This document shows, piece by piece, positions 14,210-23,089 of a stretch of DNA of 31,754 nt. Below the pieces are notes generated by a model, which did no database searches, was not told where the DNA came from, and saw only the letters and a list, made by a program, of their open reading frames with translations. Made by a program: the position numbers and the translations under genes. Position 1 is the first letter of the stretch. Every line of letters starts with the position of its first letter. The stretch is from contig DEBC01000133.1 in NCBI GenBank assembly GCA_002348365.1, positions 1-31,754 on the forward strand, in the 5' to 3' direction. This DNA comes from Alphaproteobacteria bacterium UBA2966. Lineage in GTDB: Bacteria > Pseudomonadota > Alphaproteobacteria > UBA2966.

Positions 14210-15708
14210 GCCTTGCCTCCGCGACGGCGGCTGGCCCGATCGATCGTGTCACTGGTGCTGTGACCCTTTGCCAACTCCGCCAGAAATACCCGACCGCCAT
14301 AGGACGTCACGAAATCGCCGCCCACAACATCCTCTTCGGCATAGTCCGCCCCCTTGACCAGTACATCGGGCTTGATCGCCTCGATCAGGGTGTCGGGCGT
14401 GTCCTCACCAAACTCGACGACCAGATCGACGGTCGCCAATCCTGCCAAAACCGATGCGCGCGCGGCAGCGGGCTGCACAGGACGCTCTTCTCCTTTCAGG
14501 CGGGAAACAGATGCATCCGAATTCAAGCCCACAACGAGAGCATCTCCGGCGGCGCGCGCCTGCTCCAACAGTGAGATATGACCGGGATGGATCAAATCGA
14601 AACAGCCATTGGTGAAGACCACGCTCCGGTCATGGCGCCGCCAGAGGGCAACGCGGTCGAGTGCTGTTTCGAGGGTCACCACCTTCTCCTCGGCGCCCAA
14701 CAATGCACCGCTATGGAGACTCGCGATCATTTCGTCAGCGCGCACCACCGCAGTCCCGATTTTGCCAACCACTACGCCACCCGCAACATTGGCCAGCGCG
14801 GCAGCAGACTCCAGACCATGCCCTGCCGCGACGACAGCCGCGACGGTCGCGACAACGGTATCTCCCGCGCCGGATACATCGAAGACTTCGCGGGCACGCG
14901 TCCGCAAATGAATGGCGTCCTGACCCGCAACAACCAGTGTCATGCCCTGCGCGCCTCGCGTCACGAGAACGGCACCGACAGCGGCATCCGCGACGGATTG
15001 AAGTGCCGCCCGCGCCGCCGCGTCATCACCGTCGATATCAATTCCGGTTGCCCGCGAGAGCTCATCGCGATTGGGGGTCAAGAGTGACACGCCGCGATAG
15101 CGAGAGAAATTCACGCTTTTCGGATCAACGACAACGGGCACATCCAGATCTGATGCGGCTGCCACGATATCGGTGATGACATCGTCCGTGAGCACACCCT
15201 TGGCGTAGTCCGACAGGACCACGACATTGGCTGATTTTAAAGCCTCTCGCGCGCGATCCACGATCAGCGACAAGGTATCCGACGAGGGCGCGATCCTGCT
15301 TTCGGTATCCGTACGCAAGAGCTGCTGTCCAGACGCCAGATAGCGAGCCTTCACGGTTGTCGGGATACCTGGGCCAACGATCGACTGGAAGTCGATGCCG
15401 TCGCTCTCCGAGATCAGATCGGCGACACGTGCGCCCGCCGAATCGCCTCCGATCAGTCCAACCAGGGTCACCTGTGCGCCAAGGCTTGCGGCATTCCGGG
15501 CAACGTTGCCGGCGCCGCCAAGCATCTCGACCTCGCCGCCGACACGCATCACGGGAATCGGCGCCTCGGGTGAGACACGGTCGACCGTGCCCGTAACGTA
15601 GCGATCGAGCATCAGGTCCCCGACGACCAGCACCCGGCCGGAACCAAGTGTCGGGAGCAGATCGGTCAGTTGGGATGAATTAGGCACGACAGTATTGAGA
15701 TTTGCCAA
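14206..15708 (-). CDS. hldE: Bifunctional heptose-7-phosphate kinase / heptose-1-phosphate adenylyltransferase
   Basis: 500 residues. The N-terminal PfkB kinase (about 1-330) carries GDLMLDRYV, EMLGGAGNVARN and the anion hole GAGDT (280-284). The C-terminal nucleotidyltransferase (about 360-500) has FTNGCFDLIHPGH (366-377 region) and GLNSDASVSRLKG. It makes heptose-1,7-bisphosphate and later attaches AMP to heptose-1-phosphate. The first codon is TTG, directly after an in-frame TGA, without a clear ribosome site; a GTG at 15687 is the alternative. It follows the PPP phosphatase by 19 bases and overlaps hldD. Confidence 0.96.
   Translation of the reverse strand: MANLNTVVPNSSQLTDLLPTLGSGRVLVVGDLMLDRYVTGTVDRVSPEAPIPVMRVGGEVEMLGGAGNVARNAASLGAQVTLVGLIGGDSAGARVADLISESDGIDFQSIVGPGIPTTVKARYLASGQQLLRTDTESRIAPSSDTLSLIVDRAREALKSANVVVLSDYAKGVLTDDVITDIVAAASDLDVPVVVDPKSVNFSRYRGVSLLTPNRDELSRATGIDIDGDDAAARAALQSVADAAVGAVLVTRGAQGMTLVVAGQDAIHLRTRAREVFDVSGAGDTVVATVAAVVAAGHGLESAAALANVAGGVVVGKIGTAVVRADEMIASLHSGALLGAEEKVVTLETALDRVALWRRHDRSVVFTNGCFDLIHPGHISLLEQARAAGDALVVGLNSDASVSRLKGEERPVQPAAARASVLAGLATVDLVVEFGEDTPDTLIEAIKPDVLVKGADYAEEDVVGGDFVTSYGGRVFLAELAKGHSTSDTIDRASRRRGGKA
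14216..14220 (-). promoter_or_regulatory. hldD Shine-Dalgarno within the hldE 3' end
   Basis: GGAGG on the minus strand, 6 bases before the hldD GTG and inside the last codons of hldE. It supports coupled translation from the GTGA overlap. Confidence 0.7.
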
Positions 15709-15727
15709 GGGTCAGGTCTGTCACGAG

Positions 15728-16468
15728 TCAGGTCTGAATGAAGGCGTGTTCATTATCATGGAGCACCACACAGGTCAGGGTATCGGACATCCAGGCCCCC
15801 GTGTCGATACTGATTCGGTTGGATTCGACCTGGATCTCCTTGAAAGGCGTATGTCCATGGACGACCACTTTTTCCAGATTCTCTTCATGGTCCAGAAATC
15901 CCTCTCTGATCCAGAGCAGATCTTCTCGGGACTGGTCCGCCAACGGGACGGCCGGCCGAATGCCCGCGTGTACGAACGCATAATCGCCCTCGACATGCAT
16001 CAAGGGAAGGCTCCGCAGGAGGTCCAGGTGCCGCTGGGGCAGGCATTCGAGAAAACGGTCCCGGAGCCACTCCCAGCCGCCGGTGTAGAACTCCGGGTCA
16101 CCCACCTCGACGCCGTAATTGCGCAACGTGGTGTCGCCGCCGTTGAACAGCCAAACTTCACCCCGCCCAGGATTATCGAGAAATTCCAGCAGAAAGGCTT
16201 CGTGGTTTCCCATCAGACTGAAACAATCGAAGTGGGGGATGGGATCCATGATCAGGTTTTCCAGAACCTCACGGCTGTGCCCCCCACGATCGACGTAATC
16301 CCCCAGGTAGACGACAACACATGAGTCGGCGTCCGAACGCTCGGCATCTGCCAAAATTCGTGAATTGAGGCGCCGCAAAAGATCTACGCGGCCGTGAATG
16401 TCGCCGACGGCATAGACCCGCCGCCCCGGCGGCACGCACGCCTTGCCCACGGATACGGCCCCCGTCAT
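15728..16468 (-). CDS. PPP-type metallophosphoesterase (Ser/Thr phosphatase-like)
   Basis: 246 residues from the ATG at 16468; ATG 16513 and GTG 16534 are in frame upstream and cannot be excluded. The dinuclear metal motifs are GDIHG (22-26), GDYVDRG (56-62) and GNHE (87-90), then FVHAGIRP and VVHGHTPF. This is the bacterial PrpA/PrpE-like or Ap4A-hydrolase-like phosphatase pattern. It lies 19 bases before hldE on the same strand, so it should be co-transcribed with the heptose genes. No gmhB (heptose-bisphosphate phosphatase, HAD fold) is present in the window, and this protein could serve that step or act as a regulator (inference). Confidence 0.88.
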   Translation of the reverse strand: MTGAVSVGKACVPPGRRVYAVGDIHGRVDLLRRLNSRILADAERSDADSCVVVYLGDYVDRGGHSREVLENLIMDPIPHFDCFSLMGNHEAFLLEFLDNPGRGEVWLFNGGDTTLRNYGVEVGDPEFYTGGWEWLRDRFLECLPQRHLDLLRSLPLMHVEGDYAFVHAGIRPAVPLADQSREDLLWIREGFLDHEENLEKVVVHGHTPFKEIQVESNRISIDTGAWMSDTLTCVVLHDNEHAFIQT

Positions 16469-16627
16469 GCCGCTGGAAGGTACCCTGCATTTTTTCCCAT
16501 TGCCACAGGACATTAGCACCGGCCGGGCGGTCACAAAACCTTGTGAATTCGACAGCCAGGCAACGCACTACCGACAAATTCGCAGGGACCCTGGCAGCCG
16601 ACGGGCAAACACCCCATATTGGGCGAC

Positions 16628-17389
16628 ATGCCCGAACCTGCAATTGCCGTCAGAGGCCTTTCCAAGCATTTCGGCCCCATTGTGGCGGTCGACGACGTCG
16701 ACTTCAGCATCCCGATGGGAAGCGCGACCGCCCTTTTGGGTGGAAATGGTGCGGGAAAGACGACGACGATTTCAATGCTTCTGGGATTGCTGCTGCCGAC
16801 CAAAGGGACCGTTTCCGTACTGGGTGAAGACATTCTGCGCCATCGTTATCGAGTGCTTCCACGCATGAATTTCTCGTCACCCTACGTCGATCTGCCCCGC
16901 CGGTTGACAGCTGCCGAGAACCTCAGGGTCTACGCCCAGCTATATGGTTTGTCGAATATCCGTACCCGACTCCGGGATGTGGCGGCCGCTTTCGACCTTG
17001 GGGAATTCATGGACCGCAAGGTCGCGAGCCTGTCGGCAGGACAGAAAACGAGGGTCGCGCTGGCCAAGGCCCTGATCAATGTGCCCGACCTGCTCCTGCT
17101 CGACGAACCCACGGCTTCGCTCGATCCTGACACGGCCGATTGGGTGCGCGGCTACCTCAAGGATTACCAGGCTGAAACCGGCGCCACGATCATGCTGGCC
17201 TCCCATAACATGGGAGAGGTCGAGCGGATGTGTGATGACGTCATCATGATGCGTGCGGGCCGTATTGTGGATCGCGGAGCCCCGGCCGAACTCATCGACC
17301 GCTATGGCCGCACCAATCTGGAAGAGGTTTTTCTGGATATCGCCCGTGGAAATGGCCACGGAGACGACTGGCAAAAGGCCGCCCAATGA
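16628..17389 (+). CDS. ABC transporter ATP-binding protein (ABC-2 exporter, NodI-like)
   Basis: 253 residues from ATG 16628 (a TTG at 16619 is also possible). Walker A GGNGAGKTT (38-46), ABC signature LSAGQ (135-139), Walker B LLLLDEP (155-161) and the H-loop H193 (ASHNM) are intact. The Q-loop region reads MNFSSPYVDLP, without the usual Gln. It drives export by the permease encoded next, with ATGA overlap. The pair resembles NodI/NodJ and other ABC-2 drug, polysaccharide or lipid exporters. Placed divergent from the hld operon, it may export an envelope component (inference). Confidence 0.93.
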   Translation: MPEPAIAVRGLSKHFGPIVAVDDVDFSIPMGSATALLGGNGAGKTTTISMLLGLLLPTKGTVSVLGEDILRHRYRVLPRMNFSSPYVDLPRRLTAAENLRVYAQLYGLSNIRTRLRDVAAAFDLGEFMDRKVASLSAGQKTRVALAKALINVPDLLLLDEPTASLDPDTADWVRGYLKDYQAETGATIMLASHNMGEVERMCDDVIMMRAGRIVDRGAPAELIDRYGRTNLEEVFLDIARGNGHGDDWQKAAQ

Positions 17390-18237
17390 GCGGAACATCG
17401 ACACACGGTCACGACACCTCGATCGTTGAGCGACGGAATCCTCCGTTTTCGCCTCGTCGCATCGGGGCGATGGTGCTCAGATACGTCTATCTCATTCGCG
17501 GCTCATGGCCGAGGATCATTGAGTTGGCGTATTGGCCGACCATGCAGATGATCCTGTGGGGGTTCATCACACTGTTTCTGATGGGCCACTCCAACTTCAT
17601 CGCGCAGGCCTTCGGCATTCTCCTGTCGGGCGTGCTGCTGTGGGATGTGCTCTTTCGCGGCCAGTTGGGCGTGGCGATGTCGTTCCTCGAAGAGATGTGG
17701 TCACGTAATCTCGGGCACCTGTTCGTCAGCCCGCTGCGACCCTACGAGATGTTGGTGAGTCTGATGGTGGTCAGTTTCATTCGAACACTGATCGGGCTGA
17801 TCCCGGCCTCGCTGCTGGCCATGATGCTGTTTGGATTCTCTCTTTATTCCCTGGGGCTGCCGCTGATCGGATTTTTCTTCAACCTTATCGTCATGGGCTG
17901 GTCGATAGGTTTTATGGTGTCCGGGCTCATTCTCCGGGCCGGCCTTGGGGCCGAAAGCATGGCCTGGGCCGTGATCTTTGCCATCGCACCGATCTGCGGA
18001 ATCTACTATCCCATTGACGTACTTCCCGGCTGGTTGCAGTCCGTCGCCTTCTTTCTGCCCGCCAGCCATGTCTTCGAGGGTATGCGAGCCATACTTGTGG
18101 ATGGCGCCTTTCGGCCAGATCTCATGTTCAATGCCGTTCTCCTGAACATCGGGTATCTGGCTTTGGGTATGTTCGTGTTCCTGACCTTTTTCCGTTCCGC
18201 CCGCGTCCAGGGCGTGATTCTGCAGGTGGGCGAATGA
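17386..18237 (+). CDS. ABC-2 type transporter permease
   Basis: 283 residues. After a cytoplasmic N-terminus of about 45 residues there are six hydrophobic segments in the ABC-2 pattern, with FVSPLRPYEMLVS between segments 2 and 3 and ICGIYYPIDVLPGWLQ before the fifth. The conserved PASHVFEGMR block is characteristic of NodJ/DrrB-like permeases. It overlaps the ATPase gene by four bases and must form an inner-membrane exporter with it. Cargo unknown. Confidence 0.92.
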   Translation: MSGTSTHGHDTSIVERRNPPFSPRRIGAMVLRYVYLIRGSWPRIIELAYWPTMQMILWGFITLFLMGHSNFIAQAFGILLSGVLLWDVLFRGQLGVAMSFLEEMWSRNLGHLFVSPLRPYEMLVSLMVVSFIRTLIGLIPASLLAMMLFGFSLYSLGLPLIGFFFNLIVMGWSIGFMVSGLILRAGLGAESMAWAVIFAIAPICGIYYPIDVLPGWLQSVAFFLPASHVFEGMRAILVDGAFRPDLMFNAVLLNIGYLALGMFVFLTFFRSARVQGVILQVGE

Positions 18238-18323
18238 GCGGTGCATGCCCGTGGCCTTTGCGAAAGCTGGACGCTATAACACCTCGCGACCGACAATTTT
18301 TCTCTGATCATATCTGAGCCCGA

Positions 18324-18980
18324 ATGACCGATATCACACGGTGGTGGTGGATCCGCCATGCCCCAGTCGTCGGCTTCGACGGACGCTTCTACGGAGGTGC
18401 CGACGTTGACTGCGACGTATCCGACGAAGCCTCATTCTCCAGCCTGGCGAGCTGGTTGCCGAAGGACGCCATCTGGCTGACGTCCCATTTGAAGCGCTCG
18501 CACGAAACCGCCGACGCACTGATGGCAGCCGGCATGGTTCCGGTAGAACGGATCGAGGAGCCGGACATCGGTGAGCAGCATTACGGGGAGTGGGAAGGCA
18601 TCACCTATGCGGAACTGGCCGAGCGCCAATTGGAGGCAGCCGACGGCGGTCCCTGGCACAAATTCTGGCTGGCTCCAGCCGATCATCGGGCGCCGGGGGG
18701 TGGTGAAAGCTTTGTCGATGTCATCGACCGGGTCGCCGCAGTAACACGCCGAATTACCGATGGCTATCCGGGGCGCGACATCGTGGCCGTTGCGCATGGC
18801 GGCGTGATTCGCGCGGCGTTGGCCTACACGCTCGAAATCGATCCCGACAAGGCACTCTGCCTCTCTGTGGAGAATCTCTCCACGACGCGCATGGATCACA
18901 TTGGCGGCCCCGGCATCGGTGGGGATTGGCGCGTGGTATTCGTCAATGTCAGACCGGGGCCCCGCAAAGGATTGGCCTGA
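18324..18980 (+). CDS. Histidine phosphatase family protein (CobC/PhoE-like)
   Basis: 218 residues. The RHG-type site is IRHAPV (R11, H12; RHA instead of RHG), with R58 in LKRSHETA, the Glu in GEQHYGEWEG and the second His H158 in VAHGGVIRAAL. These enzymes use a phospho-His intermediate to dephosphorylate small molecules. It is convergent with cobD 19 bases away. CobC removes phosphate from alpha-ribazole-5'-phosphate in B12 assembly, so a role in cobalamin is plausible by context, but the sequence does not prove it. Start ATG with a weak ribosome site. Confidence 0.88.
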   Translation: MTDITRWWWIRHAPVVGFDGRFYGGADVDCDVSDEASFSSLASWLPKDAIWLTSHLKRSHETADALMAAGMVPVERIEEPDIGEQHYGEWEGITYAELAERQLEAADGGPWHKFWLAPADHRAPGGGESFVDVIDRVAAVTRRITDGYPGRDIVAVAHGGVIRAALAYTLEIDPDKALCLSVENLSTTRMDHIGGPGIGGDWRVVFVNVRPGPRKGLA

Positions 18981-18999
18981 CTCCTGGCGCGCGACCGGA

Positions 19000-20054
19000 C
19001 TACGGAGCCGCGAACGAGATGGTGATCAGGGACACCACCGCAAGAAAGACGAGCAGGCGACCGACTCCATAGAGATAGAGGGCGCGCACTGGATCAGCGC
19101 GCGTTACGGCAGACCGGCCCTCCCGTTCTCCAACCCAGGTATCGGAGGTTCGCCCGCCCGCACCAGCGGTCCGGGACTCGGGGACAGGGAGAAGTTGGCG
19201 GGGTCCTGCCAGGGTGATTCCAAGCGCCCCCGCCATTGCGGCCACCGGAGAGCCCAGACTCAAGGATCTGTGTTTGCTGCCATCACGCAACTGACACGCA
19301 GCGCGCGCAGCGGATTGGCCGCGGGTACGAATGCCGCGGCAGCGGCAATCAACAATCCGGCGATCAAACTGGGCAAATAGGCAATCACGTCGTTGAGGCG
19401 TGTGGGCACCCAACCGAAGTACACCAAGCGTGGATCCGACGCATCGAGCAATCGACCCATCACGTTGATGGCACGCCAGGCGAACAGGCCCGGTATGCCC
19501 AGAAGAACGAACCAGAACACAGCCGCCACCAGTCCGACCAGAAATAGAGATGCCAGATGATTGGCAGCTTCGCGAACAATCGTGTTCTCGTCGGCGGTTG
19601 CGGCGGCAGGGCCCAGAAACTCGACGGCCGCGTGGCGGGCACGCTGAAGATCATTGGACCTCAATCCACGTACGGTATTGCGGACTTCATCGAAGGGACC
19701 GCGTTGTGCCACGAGTACGTTGACTGCCAGCAAGGCGATCAACCATCCGAAGGGAACGTTGGCGGAGATCACGACGACCAGCCAACCGGCAGCCACACCT
19801 GAGCAGACCACGACGGTGGTGACCATCAGGCCGCGAATCAATCGCGCATAGGTGCTCCGCTGCGAGCGATTGAGCTTGAGTTCCAGCCACGAAACCATTG
19901 CCGCCAGGACGGATACCGGATGCGGGACGATACGACGCAGCTGCTTGATATTCCCGGTCAATCCATCGATGACGAGCGCAGCGAGCAAAATAAACAGGGT
20001 TTCAGGCGCGATAGACAGCGCCTCAAGACCCATCTCGGGGTTCGTGCCCCACAT
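19000..20054 (-). pseudogene. cobD: Adenosylcobinamide-phosphate synthase CobD/CbiB, frameshifted
   Basis: The membrane enzyme attaches the aminopropanol arm to adenosylcobyric acid. From the ATG at 20054 (TTG 20090 and ATG 20033 also possible) the protein runs through DGLTGNIKQLRRIVPHPV, the ENTIVREAANHLAS helix, FAWRAINVMGRLLD and YFGWVPTRLNDV, all CobD landmarks. It then meets a stop after ANPLRALRVSCVMAANTDP. The expected continuation LRDGSKHRS...SPVAAMAGALG and the final membrane helix are found in another frame down to a stop at 19000. Adding one base near 19288 restores a full protein of about 350 residues. This is either a true loss mutation or a sequencing error. Confidence 0.85.
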
Positions 20055-20197
20055 GACTGCGAGAATGGTTTCTGAGGTCTCAGGCGTCAATGCAATGAAT
20101 GGCCGGTCGACAGCTTGACTGAGAGCCCGGACACGCCCAGGTGTTCACTATATATTCTGATGCAGGGAATGTTGGCGGACCTGGAAAGGGACATCGG

Positions 20198-20821
20198 TTG
20201 ATCGATTCCACATTCAAGCGCACCCTCGTTCTCGTCAGCAGCGGCGGCGCCATCCTGCTTCTGTTGCTCGGAGCATGGTACTGGGTATCGAATGGCGGTG
20301 CGGGCCTGTTGGGCGGACCGAAATCCACCGGCCGAGCACTCATCGGCGGCCCCTTCACTCTGACAGACCATGAGGGGAAGACGGTGACCGATGCCGATTT
20401 CCGTGGGCAGCATTTGCTCGTGTATTTCGGCTACACCTTCTGCCCGGACGTGTGCCCGCTGGAATTGCAATCCGTCACCGAAGCACTGGAGCAACTGGGA
20501 CCCAAAGCTGACGGCATCGTTCCCATCTTCATTACCGTTGACCCCGAGCGCGACACCGTCCCGGTGATGGCCGACTATGCCGAGAATTTTCATCCACGGA
20601 TGCGCGGCCTGACCGGCACTCTCGAGGAAGTGAAGGTCGCAACACGCGCCTATCGCGTGTACTTCAAGAAGGGTGATAGTGCCGAGGTGGACGAGGACTA
20701 TCTCATGGACCATACGTCGCTGTTATATTTTATGGGACCTGAGGGGGATTACCTCACCCACTTCACTTTCGGAACGCCACCGGACGAGATCGCCAAGCGG
20801 ATTCTGAAGCATCTCGGTTGA
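20198..20821 (+). CDS. SCO1/SenC family copper chaperone
   Basis: 207 residues from TTG 20198, chosen because GGAAAGGG lies just before it; a GTG at 20141 would add residues outside the family. One N-terminal membrane anchor (about 9-30) places the thioredoxin-like domain in the periplasm. Copper ligands are C82 and C86 (TFCPDVCPLE) and H172 (MDHTS). The VDPERDT block is typical. SCO proteins deliver copper to cytochrome c oxidase CuA or act as thiol reductases. Divergent from cobD. The Cys-cluster protein follows 10 bases downstream. Confidence 0.93.
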   Translation: MIDSTFKRTLVLVSSGGAILLLLLGAWYWVSNGGAGLLGGPKSTGRALIGGPFTLTDHEGKTVTDADFRGQHLLVYFGYTFCPDVCPLELQSVTEALEQLGPKADGIVPIFITVDPERDTVPVMADYAENFHPRMRGLTGTLEEVKVATRAYRVYFKKGDSAEVDEDYLMDHTSLLYFMGPEGDYLTHFTFGTPPDEIAKRILKHLG

Positions 20822-20831
20822 TGGGCCTGTG

Positions 20832-21302
20832 ATGACGACATTCAACGAGCCTGATACCGACTCGGAGGCAGAGCCACCATTCTGGCGGCGAAAGACACTG
20901 GACGAGATGTCTCGGGAAGAGTGGGAATCGCTCTGTGATGGTTGCGGTAAATGCTGCCTCAACAAGATCGAATGGGTCGACACCGGCGAAGTGGAGTACA
21001 CCGATGTAGCCTGTCAATTGCTCGATCTCGAGACCTGCAGGTGCCAGAACTACGACGAGCGAACCACCCACGTCCCCGACTGCCTGGTGCTTTCGCCGAA
21101 CGCCGTTGGCTCGCTCTCCTGGTTGCCCTCCACATGCGCCTATCGACTAATCGCGGAAGGACGCGACCTCCAATGGTGGCATCCGCTGGTATCCGGGGAC
21201 CCGCAGACGGTTCATCTCGCTGGCGTTTCCGTGCGGAACAAGGCAATCTCCGAGAATATGCCGCACGATCTCGATGACCGTATCGTGACGTGGCCCGAAT
21301 AG
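20832..21302 (+). CDS. YcgN-like Cys-cluster protein (UPF0260)
   Basis: 156 residues, ATG chosen over a GTG one codon upstream. PFWRRKTLDEMSREEWESLC leads into CDGCGKCC (C35, C38, C41, C42), followed by TCRCQNY, PDCLVLS and TCAYRLIAEG. These match E. coli YcgN almost block by block. The clustered cysteines suggest metal or Fe-S binding. It is 10 bases after the SCO gene, so co-transcribed with it. Confidence 0.93.
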   Translation: MTTFNEPDTDSEAEPPFWRRKTLDEMSREEWESLCDGCGKCCLNKIEWVDTGEVEYTDVACQLLDLETCRCQNYDERTTHVPDCLVLSPNAVGSLSWLPSTCAYRLIAEGRDLQWWHPLVSGDPQTVHLAGVSVRNKAISENMPHDLDDRIVTWPE

Positions 21303-21367
21303 ACGTCATCGCGAATGTATTCCGCGTGAATCCAGATAAAGTCCGAACCAGAGGTAATCAAGCAATC

Positions 21368-22291
21368 ATGAGTGACTCCAAAGTAACCCGAGGCGTTTTC
21401 GCCGCCGCCCTTACGCCAATGACGGCGGAACTTGCCCCAGACCTCGGCGCGATGATCACACACTTCAATTGGCTGCTGAGGCGTGGTTGCGACGGGATTG
21501 GCGTACTCGGTACCACCGGTGAGGCCAACTCCTTCAGTGTGGAGGAACGGCTCGACATCATCGATGCCGTGGGCAATTCCGACCTGCCTGGCGACAAGCT
21601 CATGATCGGGACCGGCACCTGCGCCGAGCCAGACACCTTGCGGCTCAGCCGCGCGGCGCTATCTGCCGGCGTCAAAACCATGCTCATGCTGCCACCCTTC
21701 TATTACAAGGGGATCACCGACCAGGGCCTGGCCAACGCCTTTGCACGTGTCATCGAAGGCATCGGAGACGAAGATCTCAAGGTGGTCCTCTATCATTTCC
21801 CGAAGATGACGGGCGTACCGATCACGGCCGGTTCCATCGAATTACTGCTTAAGGACTATCCGGATGTGATTGTTGGTCTGAAGGACAGCTCTGGCGATCT
21901 CGACAATATGACGTCCCTTCTGAAGAACTTTCCGGGATTCGGTGTTTACGCCGGTACGGAACGCTTTCTACTTCCTGTACTGCGGGCCGGCGGCCCAGGC
22001 TGCATCTCTGCTTCCGCAAATGTCACGAGCGCCATGGCACAAGAGGTGTTTCAAGCGTTCGAGACCGAAAGTGCCAATGCCGATGAACTACAGGAGCAGC
22101 TTACGGCTGTTCGGCAGGTATTCGACGGACTCCCGCTTATCGGCGCTCTCAAAGAGGCAATAGCGAACCTGACAGGCCGCAACGGTTGGCGGGCACTCAG
22201 GCCGCCCTTGACGCTTCTGGAGGCCGCTCAGAGTGAGCAGTTGCGAGACTCTCTGGATCAGGCAGGCTTCAGCCTCAAGGCAGCAGCCTGA
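21368..22291 (+). CDS. DapA-superfamily (DHDPS/NAL) lyase, probably not DapA
   Basis: 307 residues from ATG 21368. The barrel shows GTTGE (48-52), the YHFPKMTG block with Y142, and the Schiff-base Lys K172 in GLKDSSGD. In DapA the same block is YNxPxRTG, with an Arg holding the substrate carboxylate; here the Arg position is Met (M147). That argues against dihydrodipicolinate synthase and for a pyruvate-dependent aldolase or dehydratase of sugar acids or other oxoacids. It starts 65 bases after the YcgN-like gene. Substrate unknown. Confidence 0.9.
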   Translation: MSDSKVTRGVFAAALTPMTAELAPDLGAMITHFNWLLRRGCDGIGVLGTTGEANSFSVEERLDIIDAVGNSDLPGDKLMIGTGTCAEPDTLRLSRAALSAGVKTMLMLPPFYYKGITDQGLANAFARVIEGIGDEDLKVVLYHFPKMTGVPITAGSIELLLKDYPDVIVGLKDSSGDLDNMTSLLKNFPGFGVYAGTERFLLPVLRAGGPGCISASANVTSAMAQEVFQAFETESANADELQEQLTAVRQVFDGLPLIGALKEAIANLTGRNGWRALRPPLTLLEAAQSEQLRDSLDQAGFSLKAAA

Positions 22292-22319
22292 GGATAGTTC
22301 CCCATGACAGGCGGATCCC

Positions 22320-23021
22320 ATGGGCCGACGCGCTGAACTCGTCGTCGACGGAAAGGTGATCGATCTGGACGTTCGCCGGAGCCAGCGTGCCCGGCGAATC
22401 CTTTTGAAGATCGATCCTCGCCTGGGTGCGCAATTGATAATTCCTCGCGGCGTTCCCCGCGAAGAAGCGCTGTCATTTGCCAATGAGAAAAGTGAGTGGC
22501 TTCGCGATCGTCTCGCCGGCCTTCCCGCGCCCATTCCGTTTTGCGATGGCGCCATTGTCCCGATCTTGGGGCGCCCTCACAGGATCCGACACACCACCGC
22601 GACCGATCTATTTCACACCAGGGTTCGCTGCGAGTCCGGAGAACTGTTGACCGACTGCGAGCGGGACGACAGTGCGGACAAGATCAGAGCATGGTTCCGG
22701 GAGAACGCCAGGGAAGCCCTCTCCGTCAGGGCCAGAACCGCCGCCGGTCGCATCGGTGCCGAGGTGTCTCGCATCACCATTAGAGATCCTCGTACGCGGT
22801 GGGGAAGCTGCTCCTCTACCGGCGCACTCTCGTTCTCCTGGCGATTGTTTATGGCCCCTGAGTGGGTCCTGGACTACGTCGTCGCCCACGAGGTCGCTCA
22901 TCTGATCGAAATGAATCATGGTCGTTCATTCTGGCGCCTGGTGAATGGCCTTGTCGGACGTATCGACGAAGCAAAGTCCTGGCTGCGCCACTCCGGACCA
23001 CGGCTGCATCGCTACGGCTAA
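22320..23021 (+). CDS. YgjP-like M48-type zinc metallopeptidase (DUF45)
   Basis: 233 residues. The metal site is HEVAH (190-194), with the second-turn residues NHGRSFW (H200). RTRWGSCSS (159-166) is the diagnostic block before it. Likely a soluble cytoplasmic Zn hydrolase; biological substrate not known. It follows the DapA-superfamily gene by 28 bases and the MFS gene begins 68 bases later. Confidence 0.92.
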   Translation: MGRRAELVVDGKVIDLDVRRSQRARRILLKIDPRLGAQLIIPRGVPREEALSFANEKSEWLRDRLAGLPAPIPFCDGAIVPILGRPHRIRHTTATDLFHTRVRCESGELLTDCERDDSADKIRAWFRENAREALSVRARTAAGRIGAEVSRITIRDPRTRWGSCSSTGALSFSWRLFMAPEWVLDYVVAHEVAHLIEMNHGRSFWRLVNGLVGRIDEAKSWLRHSGPRLHRYG

Positions 23022-23089
23022 GAACGCCTACGAGCCCATCCGTCGATACGGCGGATTTCACTCGCCACACAGCAATTCGACCAGTCTCC

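Noticed and set aside
19000..19413. Separate 137-codon gene downstream of cobD
   Set aside because: Its C-terminal part is the missing CobD end in a shifted frame, and its first part is antisense-like, so it is not an independent gene.
20115..20155. TTGACT and TATATT as a sigma-70 promoter of the SCO gene
   Set aside because: The spacing between the two boxes is nearly 30 bases rather than 16-18.
22862..23089. 76-residue extension of the MFS transporter
   Set aside because: It overlaps the end of the metallopeptidase gene and is Arg-rich; the membrane protein begins naturally at MRPESPAF.
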